From contig JACKHO010000014.1 in NCBI GenBank assembly GCA_020638955.1, forward strand, positions 1 to 17,307: a stretch of DNA of 17,307 nt, given 5' to 3'. A model generated the notes under the pieces. It had not been told where the DNA came from. It saw only the letters and a list, made by a program, of their open reading frames with translations, and searched no databases. A program made the position numbers and the translations under genes. Source of the stretch: Planctomycetaceae bacterium. GTDB taxonomy: Bacteria; Planctomycetota; Planctomycetia; Planctomycetales; Planctomycetaceae. Shown one piece after another: positions 8,625 through 16,083 of the stretch; positions within the stretch are counted from its first letter, which is position 1, and each line of letters begins with the position of its first letter.

Positions 8625-8832
8625 GTTCCCCCCCAGGACCGACCACCGTACCCGCAGACCAACGATGTCCTGTGCAGCAGCAGTCGTGGGAGGAATAATC
8701 GTCAAAGTCGCTACGACAACCACAGTCAAATTACCGATGAAGTGGGTAACGCAAGATGAATTTCATCCCGCTGCTCCACAAATCCGCTGGGGCGGCGGTT
8801 CTTGCCGAAAGCAGCTCTCCGCAAGGCCGGTG
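8625..8832. other. Divergent intergenic region between the secreted protein gene and cysK
   Basis: No gene is supported here; open frames in this stretch lack ribosome binding sites or are upstream extensions of the neighbour. It must hold the minus-strand promoter of the secreted protein gene. TTGACT and TTGACG hexamers occur on the minus strand but without convincing -10 boxes. A seven-G tract (plus 8627-8633, C on the plus strand) sits just upstream of the ATG at 8624. Confidence 0.5.
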
Positions 8833-8862
8833 TTGCCGAAACGGGAGCAAGTCGAGCATAAT
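8833..8862 (+). promoter_or_regulatory. Candidate sigma-70-type promoter of cysK
   Basis: TTGCCG (8833-8838) and CATAAT (8857-8862) are separated by 18 nt and match consensus at four and five of six positions. A start near 8869 would give a leader of about 43 nt ending in the strong cysK ribosome binding site AGGAAGGAG (8898-8906). No binding site for a sulfur regulator is recognisable. Confidence 0.45.
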
Positions 8863-8911
8863 TGAGGACGGTTGTCCGCATTGACGCCTAAACCATCAGG
8901 AAGGAGCCCTC

Positions 8912-9844
8912 ATGTCTGTCTTCAATGACAACGCTGAAACCATTGGTCGTACACCGCTCGTACGGATCAACCGACTGGCAAAAGGATTGAAAGCCACCGT
9001 GCTCGCCAAAATTGAGGGGCGAAATCCTGCTTACTCAGTGAAGTGCCGCATTGGTGCCGCCATGATATGGGACGCCGAAACCCGTGGTGTTCTAAAACCA
9101 GGCATGCAGGTTGTTGAACCAACCAGCGGAAACACAGGCATTGCCCTGTCGTTCGTCTGTGCCGCCAAAGGATACCCACTCACACTGACCATGCCGGACA
9201 CAATGTCCGTCGAGCGTCGCATGATGCTCAAATCGTTCGGCGCCAATTTGCTGCTGACACCCGGCGCAGACGGCATGAAAGGGGCCATTCAAGCGGCGGA
9301 AGAAATGGCGGAAGATCCGAACTTCTTCATACCACAACAATTCAAAAATCCTGCGAATCCTGCCATTCACGTGCGAACAACAGGCCCCGAAATCTGGAAC
9401 GACACCGATGGCAATGTCGACATATTGGTCGCTGGCGTCGGTACCGGTGGAACGATTACCGGGATTTCGCGATTCTGGGAGCAGGGAAAAGGGAAATCAC
9501 TGCACTCCGCAGCGGTTGAACCAGCCGGCAGTCCCGTGCTGTCTGGCGGTGGCCCTGGCAAACACAAAATCCAGGGAATTGGTGCGGGATTCATCCCCGA
9601 CATCCTCGACCAGAGCCTTATCGACGAAGTAGTCCAGGTTACCGACGACGAAGCCTTTGAAATGGCGCCACGACTGGCCAAAGAAGAAGGAATTACCTGC
9701 GGCATTAGCTCCGGTGCCGCCATGGCAGCGGCTCTAAAACTCGCAGCCAAGCCTGAGAACGAGGGAAAAACCATTGTGGCCATTCTCCCCGACTCCGGCG
9801 AACGCTATTTGTCGACCCCGCTCTTCGACGCCATTCGAGGATAG
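8912..9844 (+). CDS. cysK: Cysteine synthase A (O-acetylserine sulfhydrylase)
   Basis: This PLP enzyme makes L-cysteine and acetate from O-acetylserine and sulfide in the cytoplasm, the last step of sulfate assimilation. The 310-residue length is normal. Lys44 in NPAYSVKCRIG is the Schiff-base lysine, and the SVKCRIG context is the one found in enterobacterial CysK, whereas many homologues have SVKDR. TSGNTG (71-76) is the substrate carboxylate loop, GTGGT (177-181) binds the PLP phosphate, and SSG (266-268) contacts the pyridine nitrogen. The C-terminus keeps the LPDSGERYLST block. The ATG has an excellent ribosome binding site 5 nt upstream. The gene is monocistronic in appearance, divergent from a secreted protein gene and followed by tRNA-Ser. 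Confidence 0.96.
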   Translation: MSVFNDNAETIGRTPLVRINRLAKGLKATVLAKIEGRNPAYSVKCRIGAAMIWDAETRGVLKPGMQVVEPTSGNTGIALSFVCAAKGYPLTLTMPDTMSVERRMMLKSFGANLLLTPGADGMKGAIQAAEEMAEDPNFFIPQQFKNPANPAIHVRTTGPEIWNDTDGNVDILVAGVGTGGTITGISRFWEQGKGKSLHSAAVEPAGSPVLSGGGPGKHKIQGIGAGFIPDILDQSLIDEVVQVTDDEAFEMAPRLAKEEGITCGISSGAAMAAALKLAAKPENEGKTIVAILPDSGERYLSTPLFDAIRG

Positions 9845-9967
9845 GCCATCGATTTGGTGACAAATCACTGCCGAACTGCAGCGGACACTCGAATGAGATG
9901 TTCGCGACAGTTCGATGCGATCCATTCACCGAGTTGCGGTGTCTGATGACGGAACGAAACTTGAGAA

Positions 9968-9996
9968 TTGCAAATCGAGGCAATCCTCACTAAAAC
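9968..9996 (+). promoter_or_regulatory. Weak candidate promoter of tRNA-Ser
   Basis: TTGCAA (9968-9973) and TAAAAC (9991-9996) are spaced by 17 nt and lie so that transcription would begin a few bases before the mature tRNA at 10006. Both boxes are imperfect, so this is only a candidate. The remaining gap after cysK (9845-9967) shows no gene. Confidence 0.25.
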
Positions 9997-10005
9997 ACCC
10001 GTCCC

Positions 10006-10090
10006 GGAGAGGTGGCAGAGTGGCCGATTGCACCGGTCTTGAAAACCGGCGTGCCGCAAGGTACCGGGAGTTCGAATCTCCCCCTCTCCG
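10006..10090 (+). tRNA. tRNA-Ser (anticodon UGA)
   Basis: An 85-nt class II tRNA that folds fully. The acceptor stem is GGAGAGG (10006-10012) with CCTCTCC (10083-10089) and discriminator G10090. The anticodon stem is CCGGT/ACCGG (10033-10037, 10045-10049) with loop CTTGAAA and anticodon TGA at 10040-10042, reading UCA and probably other UCN serine codons. A long variable arm (about 10050-10065) is typical of serine tRNAs. The T arm is GGGAG-TTCGAAT-CTCCC (10066-10082). The 3' CCA is not encoded and must be added enzymatically. Confidence 0.97.
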
Positions 10091-10104
10091 CTTTTTTGTT
10101 TCTA

Positions 10105-10152
10105 ACGCCGGAACGTCCCACTTCTTTGGGAGTTCCGGCGTCTTTGTTTTCC
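10105..10152 (+). terminator. Intrinsic terminator after tRNA-Ser
   Basis: A perfect 10-bp stem ACGCCGGAAC/GTTCCGGCGT (10105-10114, 10132-10141) is continued, after a one-base bulge, by TCCCA/TGGGA closed by a CTTCTT loop. It is followed by the T-rich tail TCTTTGTTTT. This is a strong rho-independent terminator for the tRNA transcript. The tail is T-rich only in the plus direction, so it is unlikely to serve the convergent LRR gene. Confidence 0.85.
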
Positions 10153-10332
10153 GGGTGTTCAGTGCAACATGGCGCAGAATCATCCCTCTCCGATTCGCCA
10201 AAACCGTTTAACACACGTCACCCGGAGAAATCGGATCCGGACGCCGGCAGGATGGCGACACCAATTCGTGAAAGCGGAATTCTATCGCCAGACGAAGGTA
10301 ATCCTGCGTCGGGCCAGGTTCGATGTTCCGCA
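10153..10332. other. Gap between tRNA-Ser terminator and LRR gene remnant
   Basis: I see no gene, RNA or convincing hairpin here. The region should contain the end of the minus-strand LRR transcript, but no intrinsic terminator is visible for it. Confidence 0.5.
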
Positions 10333-10474
10333 TTAATCGAAGACGACGCAGCCTGGAACCGCCGTTTGAAATTCGTCGATTCCGTCGCTCGTCACTTTTG
10401 CCTGGTAAATATATATCTTTTGCAGATTCTTGAGTGTGTGTAACTCCTTAAGTCCTTGGTCGGTCACTGCGGTT
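10333..10474 (-). pseudogene. Out-of-frame 3' end of the LRR gene (end of repeat 14, repeat 15 and C-terminal tail)
   Basis: On the minus strand the frame one base away from that of the LRR gene continues the repeat without a break. It begins TAVTDQGLKELHTLKNLQK and runs to a TAA at 10335-10333. It completes repeat 14 to exactly 24 residues, adds a 15th 24-residue repeat and ends with a 17-residue tail finishing PGCVVFD. Joining it to the upstream frame would give a 441-residue protein. As read, this segment is not translated with the LRR gene because of the extra base at 10475-10481. Confidence 0.85.
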
Positions 10475-11659
10475 CCCCCCCAGTCCAAGTTGTGTGAGGT
10501 CTGTCATTTTCCCGACAGTTTTCATTCCGGCATCTGTCACCTTGGTGTTAAACAACTCGAGTTCACGCAATTCCTTGAGCTTCAAGAGTTGCGCCAATCC
10601 TGAGTCGGTGACCTGCGAACCATTCAACTGCAGCTTCTTCAGTTGCTTAAGCTCGGCAATGGAGCGGAGAGCATTGTCTGAGATTTGAGGTTGGGAAAGG
10701 TAGAGGGATTTTAGATTGTGCAACTTGACCAATTCCGGGATACCCGCATCTGAAACCTGAGTGTCCGAAAGACCCAAAACTTCGAGACTGGAAATCGAGC
10801 TCACGTGCTTGAGCGAGGCATTTGTCGTCTGCGTGTCGGAAAGGTCAATTTCGACCAGCCCTTTAATCACAGAAAGCGAGCCTAGAGTCGTCCCTGTCAC
10901 CGGCGTCTTCCATACGTCGAGACGTTTGAGACTTGCGAGCTTTGCCAGTCCCGGAATGCCAGCGTCTGTGATTTGAGTGTACCCCAAATCCAAATCTTCG
11001 AGCGTCTCAATGGTCGCCAGCGCCGACAGTGACTGTTCAGAAACCATTGTTCCATGCAATTCGAGCACCTTGAGTCGCTTACAGCCCGCCAACAGCTGCC
11101 ATCCGCTAACGCTGATTTTGGCGTTCTTCAGGTAGAGTGAGGTAAGGTTTGGAATCGCCCCCAAGCTCTTCAGCCCATCATCGCTGATGGTTGCACCGTT
11201 CAATGAAATGGACGCAAGCTGCGGACAGCCCGAGAGCCCGCTGATGCCTGCTCCACCAACACTTGTGTCGGAAAGATAAAGTATTGTCAACTTGCGTTGA
11301 CGTGCCAGTTCCTTCAACCCGGCGTCGGTGACATTCGTATTATCAAGATCGAGTTCCGTCAGTTCCTTCAAAGTCGGCAGAGCTTTCAGCGCAGCGTCAT
11401 CCACATTCGTGTACGGCAACTCGAGAGTTTTAAGTTGCTTAAAGGCGGCAAGGGCTTTGAGCTGCTCTGTGGTGACCGAATCCGAAAACAGGCGGACTCC
11501 GACAACTGGTTCATCGGGATGTTTCCAGTCGCGGGTAATTCGCCAACCTGCATCCGAAAGTAGCTCGGCTGCACGATCCTCAGCTTTGTCTGCCATGACA
11601 ACCGACGACGAGCACTGCAGAAGCCCGATAACGATTGCGGCGAAATCCCAACGTGACAT
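10448..11659 (-). CDS. Secreted leucine-rich-repeat protein, C-terminus lost by frameshift
   Basis: The 403-residue product begins with a Sec-type signal peptide (hydrophobic about 6-22, cleavage likely at VMA-DK), so it acts outside the cytoplasm. The ATG at 11659 has AAGGGA about 6 nt upstream. From about residue 63 the protein is an uninterrupted series of 24-residue leucine-rich repeats with a pattern like xxLxxLxxLxxLxxLxLxxTxVTD; 13 complete repeats and most of the 14th are in frame. Such repeats form a curved solenoid used for protein or ligand binding; the partner is unknown. After LGLGG in repeat 14 the frame departs from the repeat pattern and stops after 11 unrelated residues (NRSDRPRT at the end). 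The cause is a run of seven G where six would keep frame. The gene is divergent from the DUF1592-type gene. Confidence 0.9.
   Translation of the reverse strand: MSRWDFAAIVIGLLQCSSSVVMADKAEDRAAELLSDAGWRITRDWKHPDEPVVGVRLFSDSVTTEQLKALAAFKQLKTLELPYTNVDDAALKALPTLKELTELDLDNTNVTDAGLKELARQRKLTILYLSDTSVGGAGISGLSGCPQLASISLNGATISDDGLKSLGAIPNLTSLYLKNAKISVSGWQLLAGCKRLKVLELHGTMVSEQSLSALATIETLEDLDLGYTQITDAGIPGLAKLASLKRLDVWKTPVTGTTLGSLSVIKGLVEIDLSDTQTTNASLKHVSSISSLEVLGLSDTQVSDAGIPELVKLHNLKSLYLSQPQISDNALRSIAELKQLKKLQLNGSQVTDSGLAQLLKLKELRELELFNTKVTDAGMKTVGKMTDLTQLGLGGNRSDRPRT
10475..10481 (-). other. Seven-G homopolymer at the LRR frameshift point
   Basis: The coding strand reads CTGGGGGGGAACC. With six G the codons read Leu-Gly-Gly-Thr and keep the 24-residue repeat register to the natural end. 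With seven they switch frame and stop at 10448. The site is therefore a +1 change in a homopolymer: a sequencing error, a fixed mutation or a slippage-prone switch. Confidence 0.85.
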
Positions 11660-11899
11660 GACTTTCCCTTAACTGGCAGGAGATAAATGTTGTGCCGAAA
11701 CTCGCGTGTGGCAGACTCAACTCTACTGTAGTAGCGAACTCGGCCACAACTAATCCCGGTCGATGGTCGACAAGGCTCCCCATTTGCTCCCAACCCCATG
11801 CACTTCGCCACCTATTCTCCAATGAATGAGAATATCGTCACCCCGAGTCTTCTGGGGTGCATCCCTGGACTTGAGTTCTCCACTCGCTGCACGTCACAC
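11660..11899. other. Divergent intergenic region between LRR gene and DUF1592-type gene
   Basis: This region holds no supported gene. It contains one small hairpin, CACCCC/GGGGTG (11839-11859, 9-nt loop), without a T tract, so not a terminator; it could be an operator-like or mRNA structure. Both flanking genes must start from here. Confidence 0.45.
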
Positions 11900-11940
11900 T
11901 TGAGTCCATTGGTCGTGGAATGTGTTATCGAGGAATGCGC

Positions 11941-14900
11941 GTGAGAGTTTTATCGTGGAGTTGGTTCAGCGTTGTCGCATTGGTGGGAATCGCGTGCGCA
12001 GAGATTGCGTCTGCGCAGGATGAATTCGGGTTCGACAAGATTGGCGCGGACTACGCGCAGTCGATTCATCCCCTGATGGCGAAGTACTGCCTCGATTGCC
12101 ATTCGACAAAGGACCAGGAAGGGGAACTGGACCTCGAACGGTTCGCAGCGCTGGCCGATGTGCGTCGCGACACCAATGCCTGGCTCAAGGTGGCGGAAAT
12201 GTTGGGCAACGGTGAAATGCCGCCAAAGGAGAGTGATCAACTCTCACCGCCGGAGCGTGAGCAGTTCCAGAACTGGATTGAGTCCTACCTGCGGGCGGAA
12301 GCGTATGCGAATGCGGGCGACCCTGGTCCGGTCATTCTGCGGCGACTGACCAATGCGGAGTATGACTACACCATTCAGGACCTGACGGGCGTGGAAAGAT
12401 TGGAATTCACTGGCGAGTTTCCCGTGGACGGGGCGGCCGGGGAAGGATTCACCAATGCGGGAAGCGGCCAGGGAATGTCGCCATCGCTGTTCCAGAAATA
12501 TCTCGACGCCGGCAAAGACGTCGCTCAGCACCTCGTGCTTCTGCCTGACGGAATTCGCTTCTCGAAGCACACCACGCAGCGCGATCGAACTGACGATATG
12601 CTGGCTCGCATTCAGGGTTTTTATCGTCAGTACACTGCTGACGGTGGTGGACAGGCGGTGAATTTGCAGGGGATTCAATTCGACACGAACCAAGGCGGTG
12701 TGCTGCCGCTGGATCGCTATCTCTCGGCGACAGTCGAAGAACGTGAAGCAATCGGTGCGGGGCAGAAGTCGATTCAGGAAGTGGCGCGTCAGCGTGGCTT
12801 GAGTGCGAAGTATCTGGAACTGGTTTGGGACGCGTTGTCCCATCCCAATCGTGACTCGGCCTGGATGAACGAAACTGCCCGGGCCTGGGCGACGGCCAAA
12901 CCAGAGGACATCCCGCGACTCGTGGCTGTGATTTCAGCACAACAGCAACTAGTCTGGCGATACAATTCGGTCGGTCATATGGGCGATGATGGCCAACCCG
13001 CTCACTGGATGGCTCCAGTGGATCCCGTGGCGACTGAGCAGCCGTTTTCGATCAAACTTCCGGACGAGAATGATGTCGTCATCACACTCCGCTCCGATGA
13101 TGCTGGTGACGGCGACGAACAGGATGTCATCATCTGGAACAATGCTCGACTCGTGCGCGAAGGGCATCCTGACATTCTGCTGCGGGATGTGCAGGGGCTC
13201 AGCGAACGTCTGACGTTGTTTCGCCAGGAGTGCGTGCAGCGTGCGGCAGCGTATCTGGCGGCTGTTGACGCAGTGCAGAAATTGGAAAAGCCGACCAATG
13301 AAAACATCACACAGGTTGCGAATGAACGAAACCTCGATCAGCACGTGCTGAAATTGTGGCTGGACTTTGTTTCGGCAGAACGTGGCGGGCCGGTGACCAT
13401 TGGCGGCCACATTCAAACGAAACAGGGGAACGGTGACTATCCCTTCATTTCGGGCTGGGGTGTGCCGGAGACTCCCATTGTGCTGGCGAATTCATCTGAC
13501 AACGAGGTCCGCATTCCGGGAATTTCGCGGCCCCACTCCATTGTCGCCCACCCCTCACCGACGCTGTTTGTCGCGCTGGTGTGGCAAAGCCCTGTCGACG
13601 CGACGGTGCAGGTGTCGGCCAAGCTCTCCGACGCTCATCCCGAATGCGGCAATGGTCAAGAGTTCTTTCTGCAGCATCGCACGTTGCGGCGGACGGCCAC
13701 AGTGTGGAAAGGGGGATTTGCGACCGGCGGATCGGCCGAAATGGATCCGCAGACACTCGCCGTTGGCAAGGGAGAAGCGATTTCCTTTGTGCTGGGACCG
13801 CGTGAAGGAAACCACTCCTGCGATTTGACGGAAATGCACCTCACCATTCAGCAGCTTGATGGTGAAAAGCAGAAGTGGGATTTGGCCGGGGATTGCTCGT
13901 CCAATTTGCAGGAAGCGAATCCGCACCAGGATAGTTATGGCAACGCCGGAGTGTGGCATTTCATTACTGGGGAAATGAGTTCTCTCCAGCAAGATGCCAG
14001 CCCGCTCACGACGGTGCCACCGGGATCAGCATTGGCGCAGTGGCAGTCGGAAAAAGACTCGGCACAACGCAGTCTGCTCGCGACAAAAATCGAAGCACTC
14101 GCCAAAGGGGAAGTTGCCATCCAGGAGGGAAGTCCCGACGCATTGCTGGTCGAACAACTGAAACGACTGCCGGGCTTGTTACTCAGCTTGCCCGGAGTGC
14201 AGGAAGGCATTCCGGCTGACGAACGGTTCAATGAATCTGCCAACCTCGTCATGCAGGCCCCCGCGGCGGTGAGCGTTTTCATCCCACGTGACATTGCCGA
14301 AGGCCGCACGCTGATGGTCACTGGGCGACTCGACGCCGAACGCGGCAAGGAAGGGACGGTGCGACTGGGCGTCATGACGAATGCTGGCACGAAGCCTGAT
14401 GTCACTCCTGTTTCGGCATCGGCCCCCATTCTCACGAATGAAGGAAGCGAAGCACGTAACCGAGTCCTGGCGGGATTTGCGGAGTTTCGAAATCTCTTCC
14501 CACCAACGCTTTGTTACTCCCGCATTGTGCCAGTGGACGAAGTGGTCACGATGACGCTTTTTCACCGGGAAGATCATCATCTCAAGCGACTCATGCTCGA
14601 TGACAGCGAAGCCGCCGAAATCGATCGCCTCTGGAACGAACTGTTGTTCATTGCAGATGAGCCGCTCAAATACGAAGTCGCTTTCGAGCAAATCCGGGAA
14701 TTCGCGACGCAGGACCGACAGGACCTGGCGGAAAAATGGGCGCCGTTGACAGAAAGTGTCACCCAACGCGCGAACGCGTTTCGCACGCAACTTCGGGAGG
14801 TCGAGCCGGTTCATTTGGAGAAGCTTATCGAATTTGCAGACGTGGCCTGGCGTCGCCCATTGACTTCGGAAGAGCAACAGGCCTTGCGTGACTTGTACGC

Positions 14901-16050
14901 CGCGTTGCGGGCGACCGAACTCACACATGCTGAGTCGATGCAACTGACCCTCGCCAGGATTCTGGCCTCGCCGGACTTCCTGTATCGACGGGAACAGCAG
15001 GGGGCGACTGCGGAAGCCACGCTGGTTAACAATCATGAGCTCGCCACGCGGCTCAGTTACTTCCTCTGGTCCTCACCGCCTGACGCAGAACTCCGCCGCG
15101 CCGCTGATGCCGGCACGCTAGTCGCCGCTGACAGCGACACCGCTGAACTGAAGAAGCAAACGCAGCGATTGCTCAAAGACGCGCATGCGCGGCGCATGGC
15201 CATTCAGTTCGCCTGTCAGTGGCTGCACGTGCGGGAGTTTGATACGCGCGTGGAGAAGAACGAGGGGCTGTATCCCGAGTTTGGTGACCTCCGCGGCGAT
15301 ATGTACGAGGAGTCGATTCGGTTCTTTGAAGATCTCATCAGGAATGATGGTTCCGTCCTCAGCATTCTGGAGGCCGATCACTGCTTCGTGAACGAACGGC
15401 TCGCGGCGCTGTATGGAATTCCAAACGTGACCGGCGACGAGTGGCGTCGAGTCGACAATGCCGGAGCACACAGCCGAGGCGGAATTCTTGCGATGGCCAC
15501 GGTGCTGTCGAGCCAGTCGGGGGCGTCGCGGACGAGTCCCATTCTGCGTGGTAACTGGGTCTACGAAACGCTGCTCGGTGAAAAGCTCCCCAAGCCGCCG
15601 GCGAATGTTCCCATCATCCCCGATGAACTTCCGCAAGGACTCTCGACGCGGGAACTCATCAGTCGGCACAGCTCACAGGAAGGCTGCGTCCATTGCCACG
15701 TGAAAATTGATCCTTTCGGCTTTGCACTGGAGCAGTTCGACACCATTGGTCGCGTGCGTCCTCAGCCGGTCGACACCAAAACCACCGTCGAAGATGGCAG
15801 TCACATCGAAGGATTAACCGGGTTGCGGGACTATCTGGCGAAGGACAGGCGTGATGATTTTGTGCGTCAGTTCTGCCGAAAACTGCTCGGATACGCCCTC
15901 GGCCGCGAGGTCCTGTTGTCTGATCGCCCCTTAGTTGAGAGAATGATGTCTGAGCTTGAGCAGCATGACTACCGCTTCAGTACTGCGGTGGAAGTGGTGG
16001 TGACGAGTGAACAGTTCCGCAAAGTTCGCGGCGAACAACAAGCTGAATAA
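11941..16050 (+). CDS. DUF1587/DUF1595/DUF1592/DUF1588/DUF1585 haem-motif protein
   Basis: A very large exported planctomycete cytochrome-like protein. I chose the GTG at 11941 (1369 aa) because GAGG lies 7 nt upstream; ATG codons at 11935 and 11920 are in frame alternatives. Residue numbers below count from 11941. A Sec signal peptide covers about 1-26 (ends ASA-QD). CLDCH (50-54) is a c-type haem motif of the PSCyt type. DUF1587 follows at about 133-200. A long middle region (about 200-950) includes two similar helical segments and beta-rich parts. DUF1595 lies at about 960-1020, DUF1592 at about 1028-1160, DUF1588 at about 1178-1273 with a second haem motif CVHCH at 1249-1253, and DUF1585 at about 1309-1369. 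The biochemical role of these families is not established. A DUF1552 gene follows after 33 nt, the usual pairing, so an operon is likely. Confidence 0.92.
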   Translation: MRVLSWSWFSVVALVGIACAEIASAQDEFGFDKIGADYAQSIHPLMAKYCLDCHSTKDQEGELDLERFAALADVRRDTNAWLKVAEMLGNGEMPPKESDQLSPPEREQFQNWIESYLRAEAYANAGDPGPVILRRLTNAEYDYTIQDLTGVERLEFTGEFPVDGAAGEGFTNAGSGQGMSPSLFQKYLDAGKDVAQHLVLLPDGIRFSKHTTQRDRTDDMLARIQGFYRQYTADGGGQAVNLQGIQFDTNQGGVLPLDRYLSATVEEREAIGAGQKSIQEVARQRGLSAKYLELVWDALSHPNRDSAWMNETARAWATAKPEDIPRLVAVISAQQQLVWRYNSVGHMGDDGQPAHWMAPVDPVATEQPFSIKLPDENDVVITLRSDDAGDGDEQDVIIWNNARLVREGHPDILLRDVQGLSERLTLFRQECVQRAAAYLAAVDAVQKLEKPTNENITQVANERNLDQHVLKLWLDFVSAERGGPVTIGGHIQTKQGNGDYPFISGWGVPETPIVLANSSDNEVRIPGISRPHSIVAHPSPTLFVALVWQSPVDATVQVSAKLSDAHPECGNGQEFFLQHRTLRRTATVWKGGFATGGSAEMDPQTLAVGKGEAISFVLGPREGNHSCDLTEMHLTIQQLDGEKQKWDLAGDCSSNLQEANPHQDSYGNAGVWHFITGEMSSLQQDASPLTTVPPGSALAQWQSEKDSAQRSLLATKIEALAKGEVAIQEGSPDALLVEQLKRLPGLLLSLPGVQEGIPADERFNESANLVMQAPAAVSVFIPRDIAEGRTLMVTGRLDAERGKEGTVRLGVMTNAGTKPDVTPVSASAPILTNEGSEARNRVLAGFAEFRNLFPPTLCYSRIVPVDEVVTMTLFHREDHHLKRLMLDDSEAAEIDRLWNELLFIADEPLKYEVAFEQIREFATQDRQDLAEKWAPLTESVTQRANAFRTQLREVEPVHLEKLIEFADVAWRRPLTSEEQQALRDLYAALRATELTHAESMQLTLARILASPDFLYRREQQGATAEATLVNNHELATRLSYFLWSSPPDAELRRAADAGTLVAADSDTAELKKQTQRLLKDAHARRMAIQFACQWLHVREFDTRVEKNEGLYPEFGDLRGDMYEESIRFFEDLIRNDGSVLSILEADHCFVNERLAALYGIPNVTGDEWRRVDNAGAHSRGGILAMATVLSSQSGASRTSPILRGNWVYETLLGEKLPKPPANVPIIPDELPQGLSTRELISRHSSQEGCVHCHVKIDPFGFALEQFDTIGRVRPQPVDTKTTVEDGSHIEGLTGLRDYLAKDRRDDFVRQFCRKLLGYALGREVLLSDRPLVERMMSELEQHDYRFSTAVEVVVTSEQFRKVRGEQQAE

Positions 16051-16083
16051 CATCCGACTCCGGTCTCCCTGAAGGTCAATACC

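Noticed and set aside
9851..9866. Small hairpin GATTTG-GTGA-CAAATC just after cysK as a terminator
   Set aside because: The stem is AT-rich, only 6 bp, and no T tract follows.
10006..10152. tRNA-Ser as an integration site for a mobile element
   Set aside because: No integrase, no repeated copy of the tRNA 3' end and no mobile genes are visible nearby.
11900..11928. TTGAGT-17-TGTTAT as promoter of the DUF1592-type gene
   Set aside because: It would start transcription at about 11935, downstream of the apparent ribosome binding site at 11930-11933; a leaderless ATG at 11935 is conceivable but too speculative to list.
14179..15036. 285-codon minus-strand open frame
   Set aside because: Antisense to the DUF1595 and middle region of the cytochrome-like gene, no ribosome binding site or recognisable protein features.
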